Source: Chromobotia macracanthus (taxonomy: Eukaryota > Chordata > Actinopteri > Cypriniformes > Botiidae). From it: DNA of 64,000 bases. Positions 1 to 9,529 of the stretch are shown here, in pieces; position 1 is the first letter of the stretch, and every line of letters begins with the position of its first letter. Made by a program: the position numbers and the translations under genes. The notes under the pieces are model-generated. The model saw only the letters and a program-made list of their open reading frames with translations. It ran no database searches and was not told the DNA's origin. The stretch spans positions 310,001 to 374,000 of the forward strand of contig JAZGTH010000124.1 of NCBI GenBank assembly GCA_036877525.1, read 5' to 3'.

Positions 1-59
1 TTGTGTTACAAAGGTACAACCCTGCATATACTAAACTTGACTAAATTGTTTCATTCTAG

Positions 60-182
60 GTGTGTGTGGACAATGTTTTGAAAACCATGAAAGAGAATGC
101 AAATAAAGCCAGCAGCATTCTGCTAACTGCTATCCCACAAATCTACCAGATGGAATGGGAAAACACAATAAATGCACACAAG
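60..182 (+). CDS. mtap: mtap penultimate coding exon (partial gene)
   Basis: S-methyl-5'-thioadenosine phosphorylase, the cytosolic enzyme of methionine salvage that splits methylthioadenosine into adenine and 5-methylthioribose-1-phosphate. The exon begins just after the AG at 58-59 and ends before the donor GTAAGC at 183. It encodes 41 codons in phase 0, starting VCVDNVLKTMKENANKA and ending WENTINAHK. This closely follows the conserved C-terminal helix region of vertebrate MTAP (VDxVLKTxKENANKA, LLTxIPQI, EWxxT). The upstream exons with the active site lie outside the window to the left; bases 1-59 are intron. Tail-to-tail position with an INK4 gene matches the MTAP-CDKN2 neighbourhood of other vertebrates and supports the call. 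No break is visible. Confidence 0.93.
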
Positions 183-311
183 GTAAGCATGCCAGTTACT
201 CTTAAACCAGTGGCTTTTCCTGTTTGAAGATCCTGAAGGGATGTTAAGAATTGGTTTATTGTCATAAAAACCAATTGTCATATTTGATATTTTTCTCTAT
301 TGTTTTTGCAG

Positions 312-350
312 TTGATGTCACAGTCTTCAGTAATGTTGCCCAAACATTAA
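312..350 (+). CDS. mtap: mtap terminal coding exon with stop
   Basis: After a 129-bp intron (donor GTAAGC at 183, acceptor TTTTTGCAG ending at 311) comes a short last coding exon of 12 codons plus TAA. It encodes LMSQSSVMLPKH, matching the conserved MTAP C-terminal tail (consensus xMxQxSVxLPxH). Phase is 0 at both sides of the intron, so it joins cleanly to the 60-182 exon. A frame that opens at 251 and crosses this exon in a different register is not the gene. The exon is easy to miss because it is only 39 bp. Confidence 0.92.
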   Translation: MMSQSSVMLPKH

Positions 351-594
351 GGAACTTTGCCATCAAGGAACCATCAAGCTGTGGTGTTAATGTCTACAAT
401 CATGTATCTTATAGTGTGATGCTCATACCAGCCTAAATTCTTAATGCTTCAAAGTGTATTCAGACTGATAAAACATGACAGAATAAATCTTTTCATGCAA
501 AACAGTATGACATTTCTTTATGAACAGTTTGATGAAAGCCATAAAATGCAGCAGTATGAAAATGTTTCTGTTAGGTAAACAATTTACAGTAATA
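351..594 (+). other. mtap 3' UTR and proximal downstream flank
   Basis: Non-coding sequence following the mtap stop at 350. It contains a canonical AATAAA at 482-487 and so probably includes the mature 3' end about 150 bp after the stop. The stretch ends at the TA dinucleotide (593-594) that flanks the TIR element beginning at 595. Confidence 0.6.
482..487 (+). terminator. mtap polyadenylation signal AATAAA
   Basis: Canonical AATAAA hexamer 132 bp after the mtap stop codon, in the right orientation. It is the first such hexamer downstream. Assigned by position; the cleavage site is not identified. Confidence 0.6.
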
Positions 595-2225
595 CACTCA
601 AAAAGTACTGGGTTGTTTCTGTAAACACATTATTGGGTTCATTGTGCTGGGTCATAATTCTGAGTTGTTTGGGGTACAGTAAACCAGCTGGGTTGATCAT
701 GCTGGTTTAAATGGGTTTTAAGGGGTTTATTTACATCTGAACATCTGGTTGGGTTATTCTTCATTCTTCACTGAACTTTCTGGATTCTTCACTTGCCTTC
801 AGCCTTGACATTCAAGCAGCTCACAGTGGCCAGGATTTTATAGTAAGTTAACATGAATATTTACCTTTATCTATTTTTCTGTGTTTTGTTAATTATATTC
901 TTTATTTTGTTGCCAATCATTCAGTAATTAATTCCGTATTTAAAAGATTAAAAAGTGTGTCCCATATTAAAACAACAAAGATGTCATTTAAAAATGCATG
1001 AACACTGTGTTAATGTGTTTTTAATGGGAGGTGTTTTGTGAAAGTGTAATTTACTTAATCTGAAATTTCATTCTAGTGACTAAGATTGTTGCTGGCACCA
1101 ATGGACAGTTTTGTACGAGATGAATGGCAGCTTGACAGCCTAGACACCTTTAAAGGTAAGTTATATAATGTAGAATTGTTATTATTAAGAGACAAAAATA
1201 TACATCTAACTATATCTAACATGCATCCAATTAGCTACACCATTAAATAAATGTCATGGGAAGCTGGAGAATTAAATACTATGGGTTTGTGAGTTAGTAA
1301 ATTTAAATACCCTATGCCACCAGAAGGTGGACACTGTTTAAAAGTTTATTTGATATAAAATTACAATTTCTTTCAAATTAGTTGGGTGCTTTATCAACAG
1401 TGATTATAATAGTGACAAACCCATTCTCTTAATTTTTTCTTTTAACCAGGCATTTACCTAATTCATTTAAACATTTTTTATGCTGTAATCGATAGCCTGA
1501 CTGGAACCAAACACTAACATTTATACTTTTGTATAACTTTCACATTATATGTGAGCAACCTCTGTGCTAATATCAGTGTGTTTTGTTTCCATGTTTCAAC
1601 CACGTTCACTAGGACACCTGAGACAGACAAATGCAGCCTTGGGTCAGTCAGATGATCAGCCTTGTTCCACCTAATGATTATCACAGCGGGCATCAACCAG
1701 AAGCTGATGGAATCTGTGATGATCATTGCCTGTATCTTTGTATCCCATGAGCAATAAGACACTGGCAGACCCTACTCCTGTTCAGAAACATCACATATCA
1801 AAGATTAATGAATGCAGTATGCACCACTTGACACAAACAATACAAGATGGACTTTTTAAATACTTTTTGAATGATTTAAATTCCTGCTTAACTGCCTGGT
1901 TGCTTGACTGCAACTTATTAAATCACATTCAAAATCACAATTACAAGGCCTGTTGTTGTATTATTGTACTACAGAACAACAGTAATTACAATACACATTT
2001 TTTATTTGTTATTATGTTTATTAATAAATATAAAAGTGAGACCAGAATGTAAAGGTAATTTTCAACCCAGGAAGAGAGTTTCACCCACTGGTTGGGTCAC
2101 ATGAACAATTTGGGTTAAATCGTAAACCCTAGCACCTTTGTCAAACCAACCCAGCGTATGTTCTGTCCAGTAGTGACCCAGCGGCGGGGTTAAAGTTGTT
2201 TTTTAACCCAGCAGTTTTTAGAGTG
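595..2225 (+). mobile_element. TIR DNA element carrying gene-like exons
   Basis: The left end begins CACTCAAAAAGTACTGGGTT. The reverse complement of the right end begins CACTCTAAAAACTGCTGGGT. Both outer ends are flanked by TA (593-594 and 2226-2227), consistent with a TA target duplication as in Tc1/mariner-like and some other DNA transposons. GCTGGGT-type motifs recur for roughly 150 bp inside both ends. I see no transposase, so it is probably non-autonomous. The interior holds an exon-like module at 1077-1155 with good splice sites and a possible preceding donor at 843. It lies between mtap and cdkn2a/b. The superfamily is not certain, and the interior could be a composite of several insertions. 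Confidence 0.65.
1077..1155 (+). pseudogene. Captured exon, possible SAM-domain-like N-terminus
   Basis: Inside the TIR element. The acceptor TTTCATTCTAG ends at 1076; the exon contains an ATG at 1101 and ends at AAAG before donor GTAAGT at 1156. From the ATG it reads MDSFVRDEWQLDSLDTFK, 18 codons plus one base (phase 1). The length, the position of the ATG and the pattern of tryptophan and leucines resemble first coding exons of the multicopy fish genes with an N-terminal sterile-alpha-motif-like fold. That family link is recalled, not tested. A possible 5' UTR exon ends at 842 before GTAAGT (843-848). No downstream coding exon is evident before 2225, so the gene is incomplete here. Confidence 0.4.
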
Positions 2226-2568
2226 TAAGGTGAAATTACCTCACCCCGCCATAATGACGTTTATTTACATTTTCTTAACAGTTTTCAATGTATTTGCAGA
2301 GGCGATCGCGCTATCTGCAGGAGCTGAAAGACTGATTAATATCAGTCTTTAATATAATAATAATTTCGAGGAGCGCAAGCTAAATGACACGCACGCGAGT
2401 CAACATACCTAAAAAAATATTATATATTTCTTTATTTATAAATCTCCAAATTAGGGCTAAGTATCTTAAAATTTGTACAGAACAAAATCATGAAATGACG
2501 ATGGGAGAATGGCATCTCTCAGTTTTAGATATCAAAGTAGCTAAAGCGATTGCGATGTAGATACATTG

Positions 2569-2720
2569 GTAACACGTTACAATAAAGTTCAATGTGTTAA
2601 AATTTGTTAACTACCTTAGTTAACACAAACTAACAAATAACAAAGTTTATACAACATATATTGATCTTAGTTAAGCGTACTGTTAAGTTTAAATTCAAAT
2701 GTTGTTTTAAATCTTAAAAG
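2569..2720. repeat. Dispersed GTTAAC-rich repeat fragment (hAT-MITE type)
   Basis: Starts GGTAACACGTTACAATAAAG and contains repeated AGTTAAC / TAGTTAA / AACTAACAA motifs. This is characteristic of a very abundant cyprinid palindromic MITE whose ends read GGTAACACTTTACAATAA. Only one side is recognisable here, so it is a truncated or decayed copy. Confidence 0.5.
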
Positions 2721-3011
2721 ATTCATTTTCTTAAGTGCTATATATAAAAGGTAGTTTGCGGAAACCTTTCTGAATACATAAAACGTGATTGTAAACGTGT
2801 CATGTAATTAATAAACATGATAGACCTAGATAAAATGTTTACAAAGTAAAAAACGTCAACTGACAAAATCGCTAATCTATTCTAATCGCAAAAACAATCT
2901 ATTGGACAAAGGACCTTTGTTTTTTGAACTCACAAAACCGCTGATTTGACGGCATTTAGACATCATGCCTAAACATTTTTTTAAATAGCCTGTGCATCAG
3001 ACACGAAATAT

Positions 3012-3017
3012 TTTATT
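3012..3017 (-). terminator. cdkn2a/b polyadenylation signal candidate
   Basis: AATAAA on the minus strand (TTTATT on plus), about 200 bp beyond the cdkn2a/b stop at 3220. Assigned by position and orientation only. Confidence 0.45.
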
Positions 3018-3219
3018 TATTGTGTATCTCCCAGAAAACATAAAGCCCAACCTTCAACATTAGTGTTTACAATTCGGTTCACTACAGTCAACACCACTAA
3101 ACATTATGCAATCCATTAGGCCTAGATCGACAGTTAACTAAATGCCATCTAAGCTTTGAAAATATACCAAACTATATAAGAAAATACAATACTAATATAA
3201 AAGATTAAATAAAAGAGTT

Positions 3220-3471
3220 TTAAAAACGGCTGAGAAATTCAACCACCTCCAAGTGGCCCGTCTGCCGTGCCACATCGACAGGTCGTAAATTGTTGTTATC
3301 TGTTGCATTTGGGTCAGCGTTAAAGTGGATTAAAAGCCGCACGGTGTCCAGAAATCCGGTCCTGGCAGCGTCATGTAGAGGTGTGATACCTGTCCCGGGA
3401 TCAGACACGTTAGGATCTGCTCCATATTCAAGCAACAGTTGCGCCAAAGGTGTGTTACCCATCATCATTAC
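3220..3471 (-). CDS. cdkn2a/b: cdkn2a/b exon 2 (INK4 ankyrin repeats) with stop
   Basis: Second and last coding exon of a fish INK4-family inhibitor, a cytosolic/nuclear ankyrin protein that binds CDK4/CDK6 and blocks D-type cyclin kinase activity in G1. After acceptor CCCCACAG the exon opens with VMMMGNTPLAQLLLEYGADP, the same V-M-M-M-G junction that starts INK4 exon 2 in tetrapods. It continues through two ankyrin repeats with TPLHDAARTGFLDTVRLL and ends RPVDVARQTGHLEVVEFL plus SRF and a stop. It contributes 83 residues; with exon 1 the protein is about 124 aa, the size of p15. The frame is intact. Fish usually carry one gene where mammals have CDKN2A and CDKN2B, hence the joint symbol. Confidence 0.93.
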   Translation of the reverse strand, partial: VMMMGNTPLAQLLLEYGADPNVSDPGTGITPLHDAARTGFLDTVRLLIHFNADPNATDNNNLRPVDVARQTGHLEVVEFLSRF

Positions 3472-4478
3472 CTGTGGGGTACAAACGTTTGTCATTGTGG
3501 TGGAACCCATTGGAGTAAAAAAATAACTAAAAACTAAATAACATGCATATAACTAACATATATATAACATATCAAATGTTTGGTTGTGTTTTGAGTATTC
3601 GCAGGTATGATTATTCGGAATTATGATTATTAAAGAATATAATCATAATTTCACTTTTCATTCTATGAATTATTCTGAATTTCAAGCAATACAGTAATCT
3701 TTAACTGTTTCTGAAGAGTTCTCGTTGTGTCCGTTCAGTTATACCATGATTACACCCATGGAACAAGATTAATTATCCTGTCGGTATAAAGTGGTGCCAT
3801 AAAGTCGTGGGGCCCGATTCTGAAGTACAATAAAAAGGATATTTTTTTTCCTTTGAGCACAGGTTTTGAACTTTGGTGTATTGTTTAATCCCCGACTTTC
3901 TGTAAAAGATGACAGCTGTCTCATCGCAACTATTCTATATTTCAGACAAAATGCAATAATTACGTAATTAAATTTAAAAATATATTTTCTAAAATTAATC
4001 TTGTATGGCAAAATGGTACTTTTTAAAAGAATAACGTGAAACATTTTTAAGACGTAAGCCCCGACAACAACAAAAAGGGTACAGAACTACAAATACATTG
4101 CAATATGCATAGCTTTAGACCACGTAAGAATTATGGAAATGTGTAAAACGACCTGTTGGTGTGGTCAACGCAGGGTATCAATACAGTTGCTAGATCTGCA
4201 TGTCTTATAAATAGGGACATGTTTTGTTTCCAGTTAGTCTCACTTTTCTGCATGTGTTAGAACAAATATTTAATTTAAGTAAATACTATTAAAACTTAAA
4301 TAAATTATTAAAGTAATTACAAAAGAAATTAACCAAATTGGTGTAACGTTTTTACCATGTTGTAAAATGTGAACTTTATTGGTACATTTCTTTAAAAAAA
4401 TTAAATGCCTAATTTGTATTGTAAAATGTAATTGGTATATTCCCCCACCCTTCCACAAGTCAAAAAACATAGGCCTAC
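3472..4478 (-). other. cdkn2a/b intron
   Basis: A 1,007-bp phase-0 intron between donor CAG|GTAGGC (minus strand, 4478) and acceptor CCCCACAG|GTA (3472). It is AT-rich and holds a perfect 12-bp stem hairpin at 3619-3650. I see no coding exon in it, and no candidate ARF-type alternative exon reading into exon 2. Confidence 0.85.
3619..3650. repeat. Perfect 12-bp inverted repeat in cdkn2a/b intron
   Basis: AATTATGATTAT (3619-3630), 8-nt loop, ATAATCATAATT (3639-3650). All-AT stem; may be the remnant of a small MITE or chance in AT-rich sequence. Confidence 0.5.
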
Positions 4479-4601
4479 CTGTATAGGTGTTCTTCCAAAT
4501 TTGTTAATGCTGTTCACATTCACTCCGTTAGAAAGCAGGAATTGAACACAGTCAGTTTTACCAGCAGCCGCTGCTTTGGTCAGTTCATCCTCAGCAGGCA
4601 T
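4479..4601 (-). CDS. cdkn2a/b: cdkn2a/b exon 1 (INK4 N-terminus)
   Basis: First coding exon of the INK4 inhibitor. From the ATG at 4601-4599 it reads MPAEDELTKAAAAGKT, then VQFLLSNGVNVNSINKFGRT and PIQ at the donor CAG|GTAGGC. This is the first ankyrin repeat of INK4 proteins (LxxAAAxG, LLxxGxxxNxxNxFGRxPIQ), and PIQ is where INK4 exon 1 ends. It gives 41 residues and joins in phase 0 to exon 2. Start choice: a second in-frame ATG lies directly upstream at 4604-4602, and the frame stays open to another ATG at 4658, which would add 18 residues with no INK4 similarity. I prefer the MPAEDE start because its length and acidic N-terminus fit the family. The upstream start cannot be excluded. Confidence 0.9.
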
Positions 4602-4604
4602 CAT

Positions 4605-4920
4605 CAGTATCACTGTCAAGCACTGAAGGATTTCGCTTTGACAGGTAAAAGCAAGCATAATACTAAATTATCACAGTTAACATTGCATTTTAGTTTTCTG
4701 ACATGAAAAGTTTCTTTGCACTGCGTAAAGATGTTAAATCGGCTTCTGTAGAAGGTGTTGTGTTAATTATTAGACGTAGGGAGATATTTGTTTGGACTTG
4801 CCTCTGTTATGAACGTCGCAGCGAATGTGCTGCTGTAGTATGTTCTGCGCATGCTCACTCTCACACAGCTAATCCAGGAAGACAGAGGGATAGCCGCAAG
4901 AAGAAAGCTTGTTTATAAAA
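4605..4920 (-). promoter_or_regulatory. cdkn2a/b 5' UTR and proximal promoter region
   Basis: The 300 bp upstream of the cdkn2a/b start has more CpG than its surroundings. It contains TGCGCATGC at 4846-4854, resembling an NRF1 half-palindrome often found in CpG-type vertebrate promoters. No TATA box is obvious at a convincing distance. The assignment is by position; the transcription start is not determined. Confidence 0.4.
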
Positions 4921-7160
4921 TGCAAAGGAATAATAATGTTGTTTTCTGCAAATCAGACAGTTAAAGCGTTTTTGGAATCTAAGGCTGTACGTGAAGATCG
5001 GTCTGGTCACATCTGGGCAAGCGATAATTTTTTCTTAAATGTGTATAATTGAGACGCTGTCATAAATAGCTAGTAACTCATTACAGAAATAAATACTTAA
5101 AGTAATAAATACAGAAAGTTGTAGAAAAGGACAGGTTTTATAAAGAGTTTTTTTTTTACGTTAACACAATTGTTACGTTGTGGGTTATTGCAAGTAAAAT
5201 GTGTCCACCCTTTGGAATTATCTGGATTTCTGCAGTGATTATTCATAAAATCAAGTTTTATCACGGATCTCTTTATATATGACTGAATTGCCATTTTAAC
5301 GTGGGTGGATTTAACGTTAAGGCTAATCGTAAGTTAACGTATTTAGACAATGCTATTAAAATATGCCAGCTTTAGTATGCTCTTTATTAGTAAGGTATAT
5401 ATGTACAGGCACGTAGGTGAGCCCACAATATGAATGCCACTCATTTAATTACACATTAAGCGTTTTCTATGCAACGGCGACCAATATGCCAGACTCATTG
5501 GCTTCAATTATTCTGACCTCATCAGCAATTCAGTTCTTTATTACAGATCAGTGAGTTTGATCTTCAACTAATTAACGATTATAGGTACAATCCGGTTAAA
5601 CTAGAAACACAATTAGTTGTACTTTTCTTATTAATACTGGCAAGGCAGTTCAGGCTGGAGCAAACACTTCAATTTAGCTTGAAGATATTGAGTGTTAGCA
5701 GCAACTGAACATTTCCTGTGCCTATAACAATGAGGATGAATTTTGGACAATTACTCCTAATACATTTTGTTTTAGTTTATCAATATTTCTGGGTTGTTCT
5801 AATCTTTCCTTTTTGCAGACATTCTGTCTTGTCCTTGTCATCAGTTTGACTGATGAACACTTAGGTTTTAGCAGTGCTTTTATAACCTTTTCTAGCATGG
5901 TATATCTTGCTAATGCATTTTCGAATGTCCTGTGAAAGTAGGTGCGATTAAGGCATGGTTCACACTTTCCTAAGAACATATTTGTCAGTCACCAAGATTT
6001 GTGTGCTTTATGTAATGAGCGGGCACCTGTTCAACCTACACTGCATTGTGAATGATTACTAAAGGTCTTCAATAAAAATGCTAAACAAAACTGTAGGTAG
6101 TTTAGTCTGAGTGTGTTTGTTTATAATTGTGGCTTAGAAAAAAAATGTTCTAATCCACAAAATGATATTTCACAAACATTAGTGAATGCATTTAAATAAT
6201 TTTAAAGATTCACATTATTTAAAATAATGTTAAACCTGTTTTGTACCAACACCCAGAACATCAGAAGAACATTGTTGAACTTCAGTAATTAAAACAGTTC
6301 TAATTAAAACAGTTCAGTGTATAATATCAATGATAAATGCAAACTACATCCTTTTCGTAAAATAAAACAAGCTGTTTTGTTTCCCAAGTGTTTGAATATC
6401 ACTGCACAGTATATTTCATGTGTCTGACTGGTGGAACAGATGGGGAATTCCAGGGAAGTTTTACATTCATTTATTATTGCCTATATTTAGTTTACCTCTT
6501 CTATTTAACATTTTAAGCATGTACACTTAAAAAACACAACTAATATAAAATATTTAATACACTTAACCCTAAACTTTTCAGATTGGATATTGTGTTTTAC
6601 ATTTCTTCTCTCTGCATTAACTCTCTCTAAGGATCACAACATCACATAACATCTCTAAGGATCCTCACGTTCTCCTCCTGACTTATTCTTTCTCCTCATG
6701 ACTATTATCTACCTATTATATAATATTAGACTTAGTGTATGGATATATTCTTAATATTAAATTAATGTGTATAAATAGATAATAATGTATTTGCTTTAAA
6801 AAGTAGTGTTTAGCTTTTATTTATGCTCATGTATATTTTTAAATACATATTTACATTGTACAGGGGCAAAGCCATCATTTCAAAAGTGAGGGGGACAGGA
6901 TGTCAAGTGTTAAACCAGTTTTTTTCTGACCTTTGTCTAATTGACAGTTTTATTTTTAATCTTGTATCTTTTTGCCTAATTGGCGTTAATATAATAAATA
7001 TCCATATATAGTTTAAAATATCTATATGTAATATATATAGTTAAATAACAGTTAAATAAAATGAAGATTTATTTGAAAATGAAATTGAAAATTTTTGTAA
7101 AAAGGATGAAATTTAAACTCAATAAAATTATTAAACAATGATAATTAACACAATGTACAG
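4921..7160. other. AT-rich intergenic stretch, no gene seen
   Basis: Upstream flank of cdkn2a/b. Short open frames here have no recognisable similarity and no coding bias. A short TAATATAAAATA-rich piece near 6525-6560 resembles sequence seen again near 24560 and may belong to a dispersed repeat. Otherwise I see nothing supportable. Confidence 0.5.
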
Positions 7161-7370
7161 AGCAAATGTTCTAAACTAATGTCAGCAGTCTCCCAATAAG
7201 CAAGCCAACAGGGTGATAGTGGCAAGAAACCAAAACTCCAGTGATATAAATGGAGAAAAAAAACTTGTGAGCAACCAGGCTTAGCAGGGAGGGCCAGGTT
7301 CTCCCATGGCACGCTAAAGCTGCAGTCTGTATCTATGATTGGTTAAAAGAGAGAAAGAAAGGCTCAAATT
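7160..7370 (-). repeat. LINE 3' UTR fragment (family A)
   Basis: On the minus strand this matches the 3' UTR block seen sense-oriented at 19010-19150 and antisense at 14260-14440. Shared features are the GGCCCTCCC... stretch, a GGAGTTTTGGTT motif, and GTTGGCTTGCTTATTGGGAG before the (A/T)-rich tail. It is a short, 5'-truncated insertion with no coding sequence. Confidence 0.65.
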
Positions 7371-7564
7371 AAATGATTTAAATGTTTGTATGGATTTGAA
7401 CTACGGGTCCGATTTAGTGACATGTTGGAGAAAGAGAAATATGGGATGTGTCAATGAGGATGGGGCTGTGATGTTAATGAGGAAGGTTTCACAGAAATGG
7501 TGGTAACGGCATTAAAGTTACTGACTGCAGCTCTAACAGCAAACTGCTGTTACAAGACTGAATG

Positions 7565-8192
7565 TGTCAGGGTCCTGGCTTCCTGTTCTGAGTCTTTCTA
7601 GATTATCTTGCCAGGATCCTGACATCCCCCTGTGTTCTGTGTCAGAGCATGCTGTTTGGATCCTGACTCCTTCTAGTCTTGGTTCTTGTTTCTTGGAGTC
7701 GGGATCTGAACTCATGCTCTGGGTCCTTGTTTCTTGTGGAAGCACATAGCCTCTGTTTTGTTTACATTCGCCATGTGCTCTCCGGTTGCGAGTCTTGGCC
7801 CCACCCCCTTGTTCTCTTGTCTTGTTTACACTAATTTCGCGCACCTGTTCATCTTTGTTCTATTTAATGCCCCGGTTTTTTCTGTCTTGTGCCGGTTTGT
7901 TACTTCTGACATGGTTTCTTACACGTGCGTCTTGTCTATTTTTCTCGTCGCGTTCAAGTTCCTAGTCTCTGTCCTGTCGTGTTTTGTGCCGTGTTTGTTC
8001 TCCGTGTTTTTTTTTCTTGTTTTTAGTTTAGTTTTGCTCCGGTTTTTTGGAGGCATTCTAAGTTCTAAGTTTTGCCAGTTCTGTTCTTGTTTCTGCCCCC
8101 TCGTGGGTTGTTGTTTTGTTTATTTATTTAAATAAAGACTTTTTCCTGTTAAACGCTGTCTGCAACTAGGTTCTTTTCCCCTGATCGTGACA
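7565..8192 (+). repeat. 5' LTR, family A (628 bp)
   Basis: Begins TGTCAGGGTCCTGG, ends CCTGATCGTGACA. Contains AATAAAGACTTTTTCCTG about 60 bp from its 3' end, the expected polyadenylation signal of the R region. Same length as the solo LTR at 15632-16259. Confidence 0.8.
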
Positions 8193-8227
8193 GAACAAAC
8201 CGGCCACCCCGAACCCAGCAGACAGCA

Positions 8228-8268
8228 TTTTTTTCTCTCTCTCTCTTCTCTCTTTTTTTCTTTCCCAG
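8228..8268 (+). repeat. CT-rich tract with splice-acceptor-like end
   Basis: A run of CTCTCTCT and T-rich sequence ending TTCTTTCCCAG just before the ATG at 8281. It looks like a polypyrimidine tract plus AG acceptor, which could place the interior frame on a spliced transcript. It may also be a simple microsatellite. Confidence 0.45.
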
Positions 8269-8280
8269 ACCAGACACAGC

Positions 8281-8472
8281 ATGGTTCTGACAGACGAGTG
8301 GTCCATGGAGGCTGACATGCACAGCTACGTTGGGCCCTTTCCTCCCCAGGAGGGACAGACCCTTCTTCAGTACGCCATGGAGGCGCTGCAGAAGGATATG
8401 GCTGAGCCCCTCGTCAGCGCCTACTTCCTGGCCGGCCTCAAACACCCACCACCACTACAGGAGCGTAACTGA
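8281..8472 (+). CDS. Short interior ORF of the family-A LTR element
   Basis: A 63-codon frame starting at an ATG directly after the pyrimidine tract: MVLTDEWSMEADMHSYVGPF, then an acidic-helical stretch (QYAMEALQKDMAEP) to a stop at 8472. It is the first ATG downstream of the LTR and the most likely translation start of the element RNA. I do not recognise a domain; it is not a canonical gag zinc-knuckle or capsid sequence. It overlaps the long frame that opens at 8330 in another register, so a frameshift relative to a once-continuous protein is possible. Confidence 0.35.
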   Translation: MVLTDEWSMEADMHSYVGPFPPQEGQTLLQYAMEALQKDMAEPLVSAYFLAGLKHPPPLQERN

Positions 8473-9529
8473 CTGGTCTATCTACCTTTCTGGCTGCTGC
8501 TGCGGGAGTTGGGAGAAGAAGCGGGAAGCTTCCCCCACAAGCCTTCTTCCCGTTTCCCCTCAGTCCAGTCGAGGTCCGGCTGCAGAGGGTCTGTCCCTGG
8601 GTTGTATCTCCCTTGGGGCCCCGCTCCGGAGTGTCCAGTCACCTGAGGTCCCTTCCGAGTGGGAGGGCTCTCTGGTCCCCAGGTCCGGGAGGAGGCAGAC
8701 TTCTCAGGATTCCATTGAGTCGGTGGTGGAGCCTGTCCCGGACCCAGCTGTGCATACAGCTGCCCCACCGGATCTGGCACTGTACGTGGTCGTCACCCGT
8801 TCCTGCAGGAAGAAGGGGAGGGGAAAGATTGCCACGTCTCCTGTGCCCGCTCCAGTGCCCGAGCCTCCTGTGTCTGTCCCGACATCTGTGCCTTCTATGT
8901 CTGCTTCTTCCAGGAAGAAGCAGAAGGAGAAGTCTGTGCCTGTGCCCATGCCTCCGGAGATGTCCGTGCCTGTTCCAGAGTCTCCGGGAAAATCTGTCTC
9001 TGTGTTTGTTTTAAAGCAAGCTGAGTGTCCTCCTGTCTGCGTCGCGGCGGCGTCCGCTCCTCCGGTCTCTGTCCCAGTCTCTGTTCCCGGGTTGGCGGGT
9101 CGTCAAGGGCCTGTTCCAGCGGTGGGTCATCTAAGGTCTGCTCCTAGCCCGGGCCTTCCTGCGTCAAATCCAGCACTTTGGCTCACTGGCGCGCAACCTG
9201 TGGCAGTGGTCCCGTTCGGTGGTCTGCCCCATTCGTGGTCGGCAACTCCGGTCTGGACTCAACGGCCCTGTGTGCAAGCACCCACCACACCACCGCCACC
9301 CTGGACTACTCCACCCAGACCTGGTCCCTGGCTCCCAAGGTCAAAGGGATTCCGCAGCGTGGGCTCCCCCAGGCCATCTGTCCTGGTTCCTCCTCCTGTG
9401 CTCCCCTTGTTTATCAACCCTGTGTTTTTGATTTCCATTATTTTGCCCGATTGCCTAATTTTCTCCCTGTCTTGTGTAATGTCTTGTTCCTGTCCTGTGT
9501 TGTCCTCCAGTCTGTCTGTCTGCCCGTAG
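8330..9529 (+). CDS. Long proline/valine-rich ORF in non-autonomous LTR element
   Basis: An uninterrupted 399-codon frame through most of the element interior. Residues about 120-260 are low complexity, with repeated PVPxP / SVPVP units and short basic clusters (SSRKKQKEKS, RSCRKKGRGK). The C-terminal third is rich in P, W and T. The end (about residues 355-395) is hydrophobic. No catalytic motif is visible. A frame this long in GC-rich sequence can be open by composition, and frames overlapping it on both strands are also open, so translation is unproven. The first third (to about residue 48) overlaps the 8281 frame and may not be real. Possible interpretations are a structural gag-like relic, a captured host exon, or non-coding filler. 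Confidence 0.3.
   Translation: MGPFLPRRDRPFFSTPWRRCRRIWLSPSSAPTSWPASNTHHHYRSVTDWSIYLSGCCCGSWEKKREASPTSLLPVSPQSSRGPAAEGLSLGCISLGAPLRSVQSPEVPSEWEGSLVPRSGRRQTSQDSIESVVEPVPDPAVHTAAPPDLALYVVVTRSCRKKGRGKIATSPVPAPVPEPPVSVPTSVPSMSASSRKKQKEKSVPVPMPPEMSVPVPESPGKSVSVFVLKQAECPPVCVAAASAPPVSVPVSVPGLAGRQGPVPAVGHLRSAPSPGLPASNPALWLTGAQPVAVVPFGGLPHSWSATPVWTQRPCVQAPTTPPPPWTTPPRPGPWLPRSKGFRSVGSPRPSVLVPPPVLPLFINPVFLISIILPDCLIFSLSCVMSCSCPVLSSSLSVCP

Noticed and set aside
1726..2052. 108-codon plus-strand frame inside the TIR element as a transposase
   Set aside because: No DDE or DNA-binding motif, and the AT-rich 3' half translates to poly-N/Y-like sequence.
3290..3526. Plus-strand frame opposite cdkn2a/b exon 2
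   Set aside because: Antisense shadow of the ankyrin exon.
4703..4918. 71-codon plus-strand frame divergent from cdkn2a/b
   Set aside because: It is antisense to the cdkn2a/b promoter/5' UTR and has no similarity; a divergent promoter transcript cannot be excluded but a protein is not supported.
7734..8135. 133-codon hydrophobic frame as a membrane protein
   Set aside because: Lies wholly inside LTR family A, recurs in the other LTR copies, and is F/V/S/C-rich because of T-rich LTR sequence.
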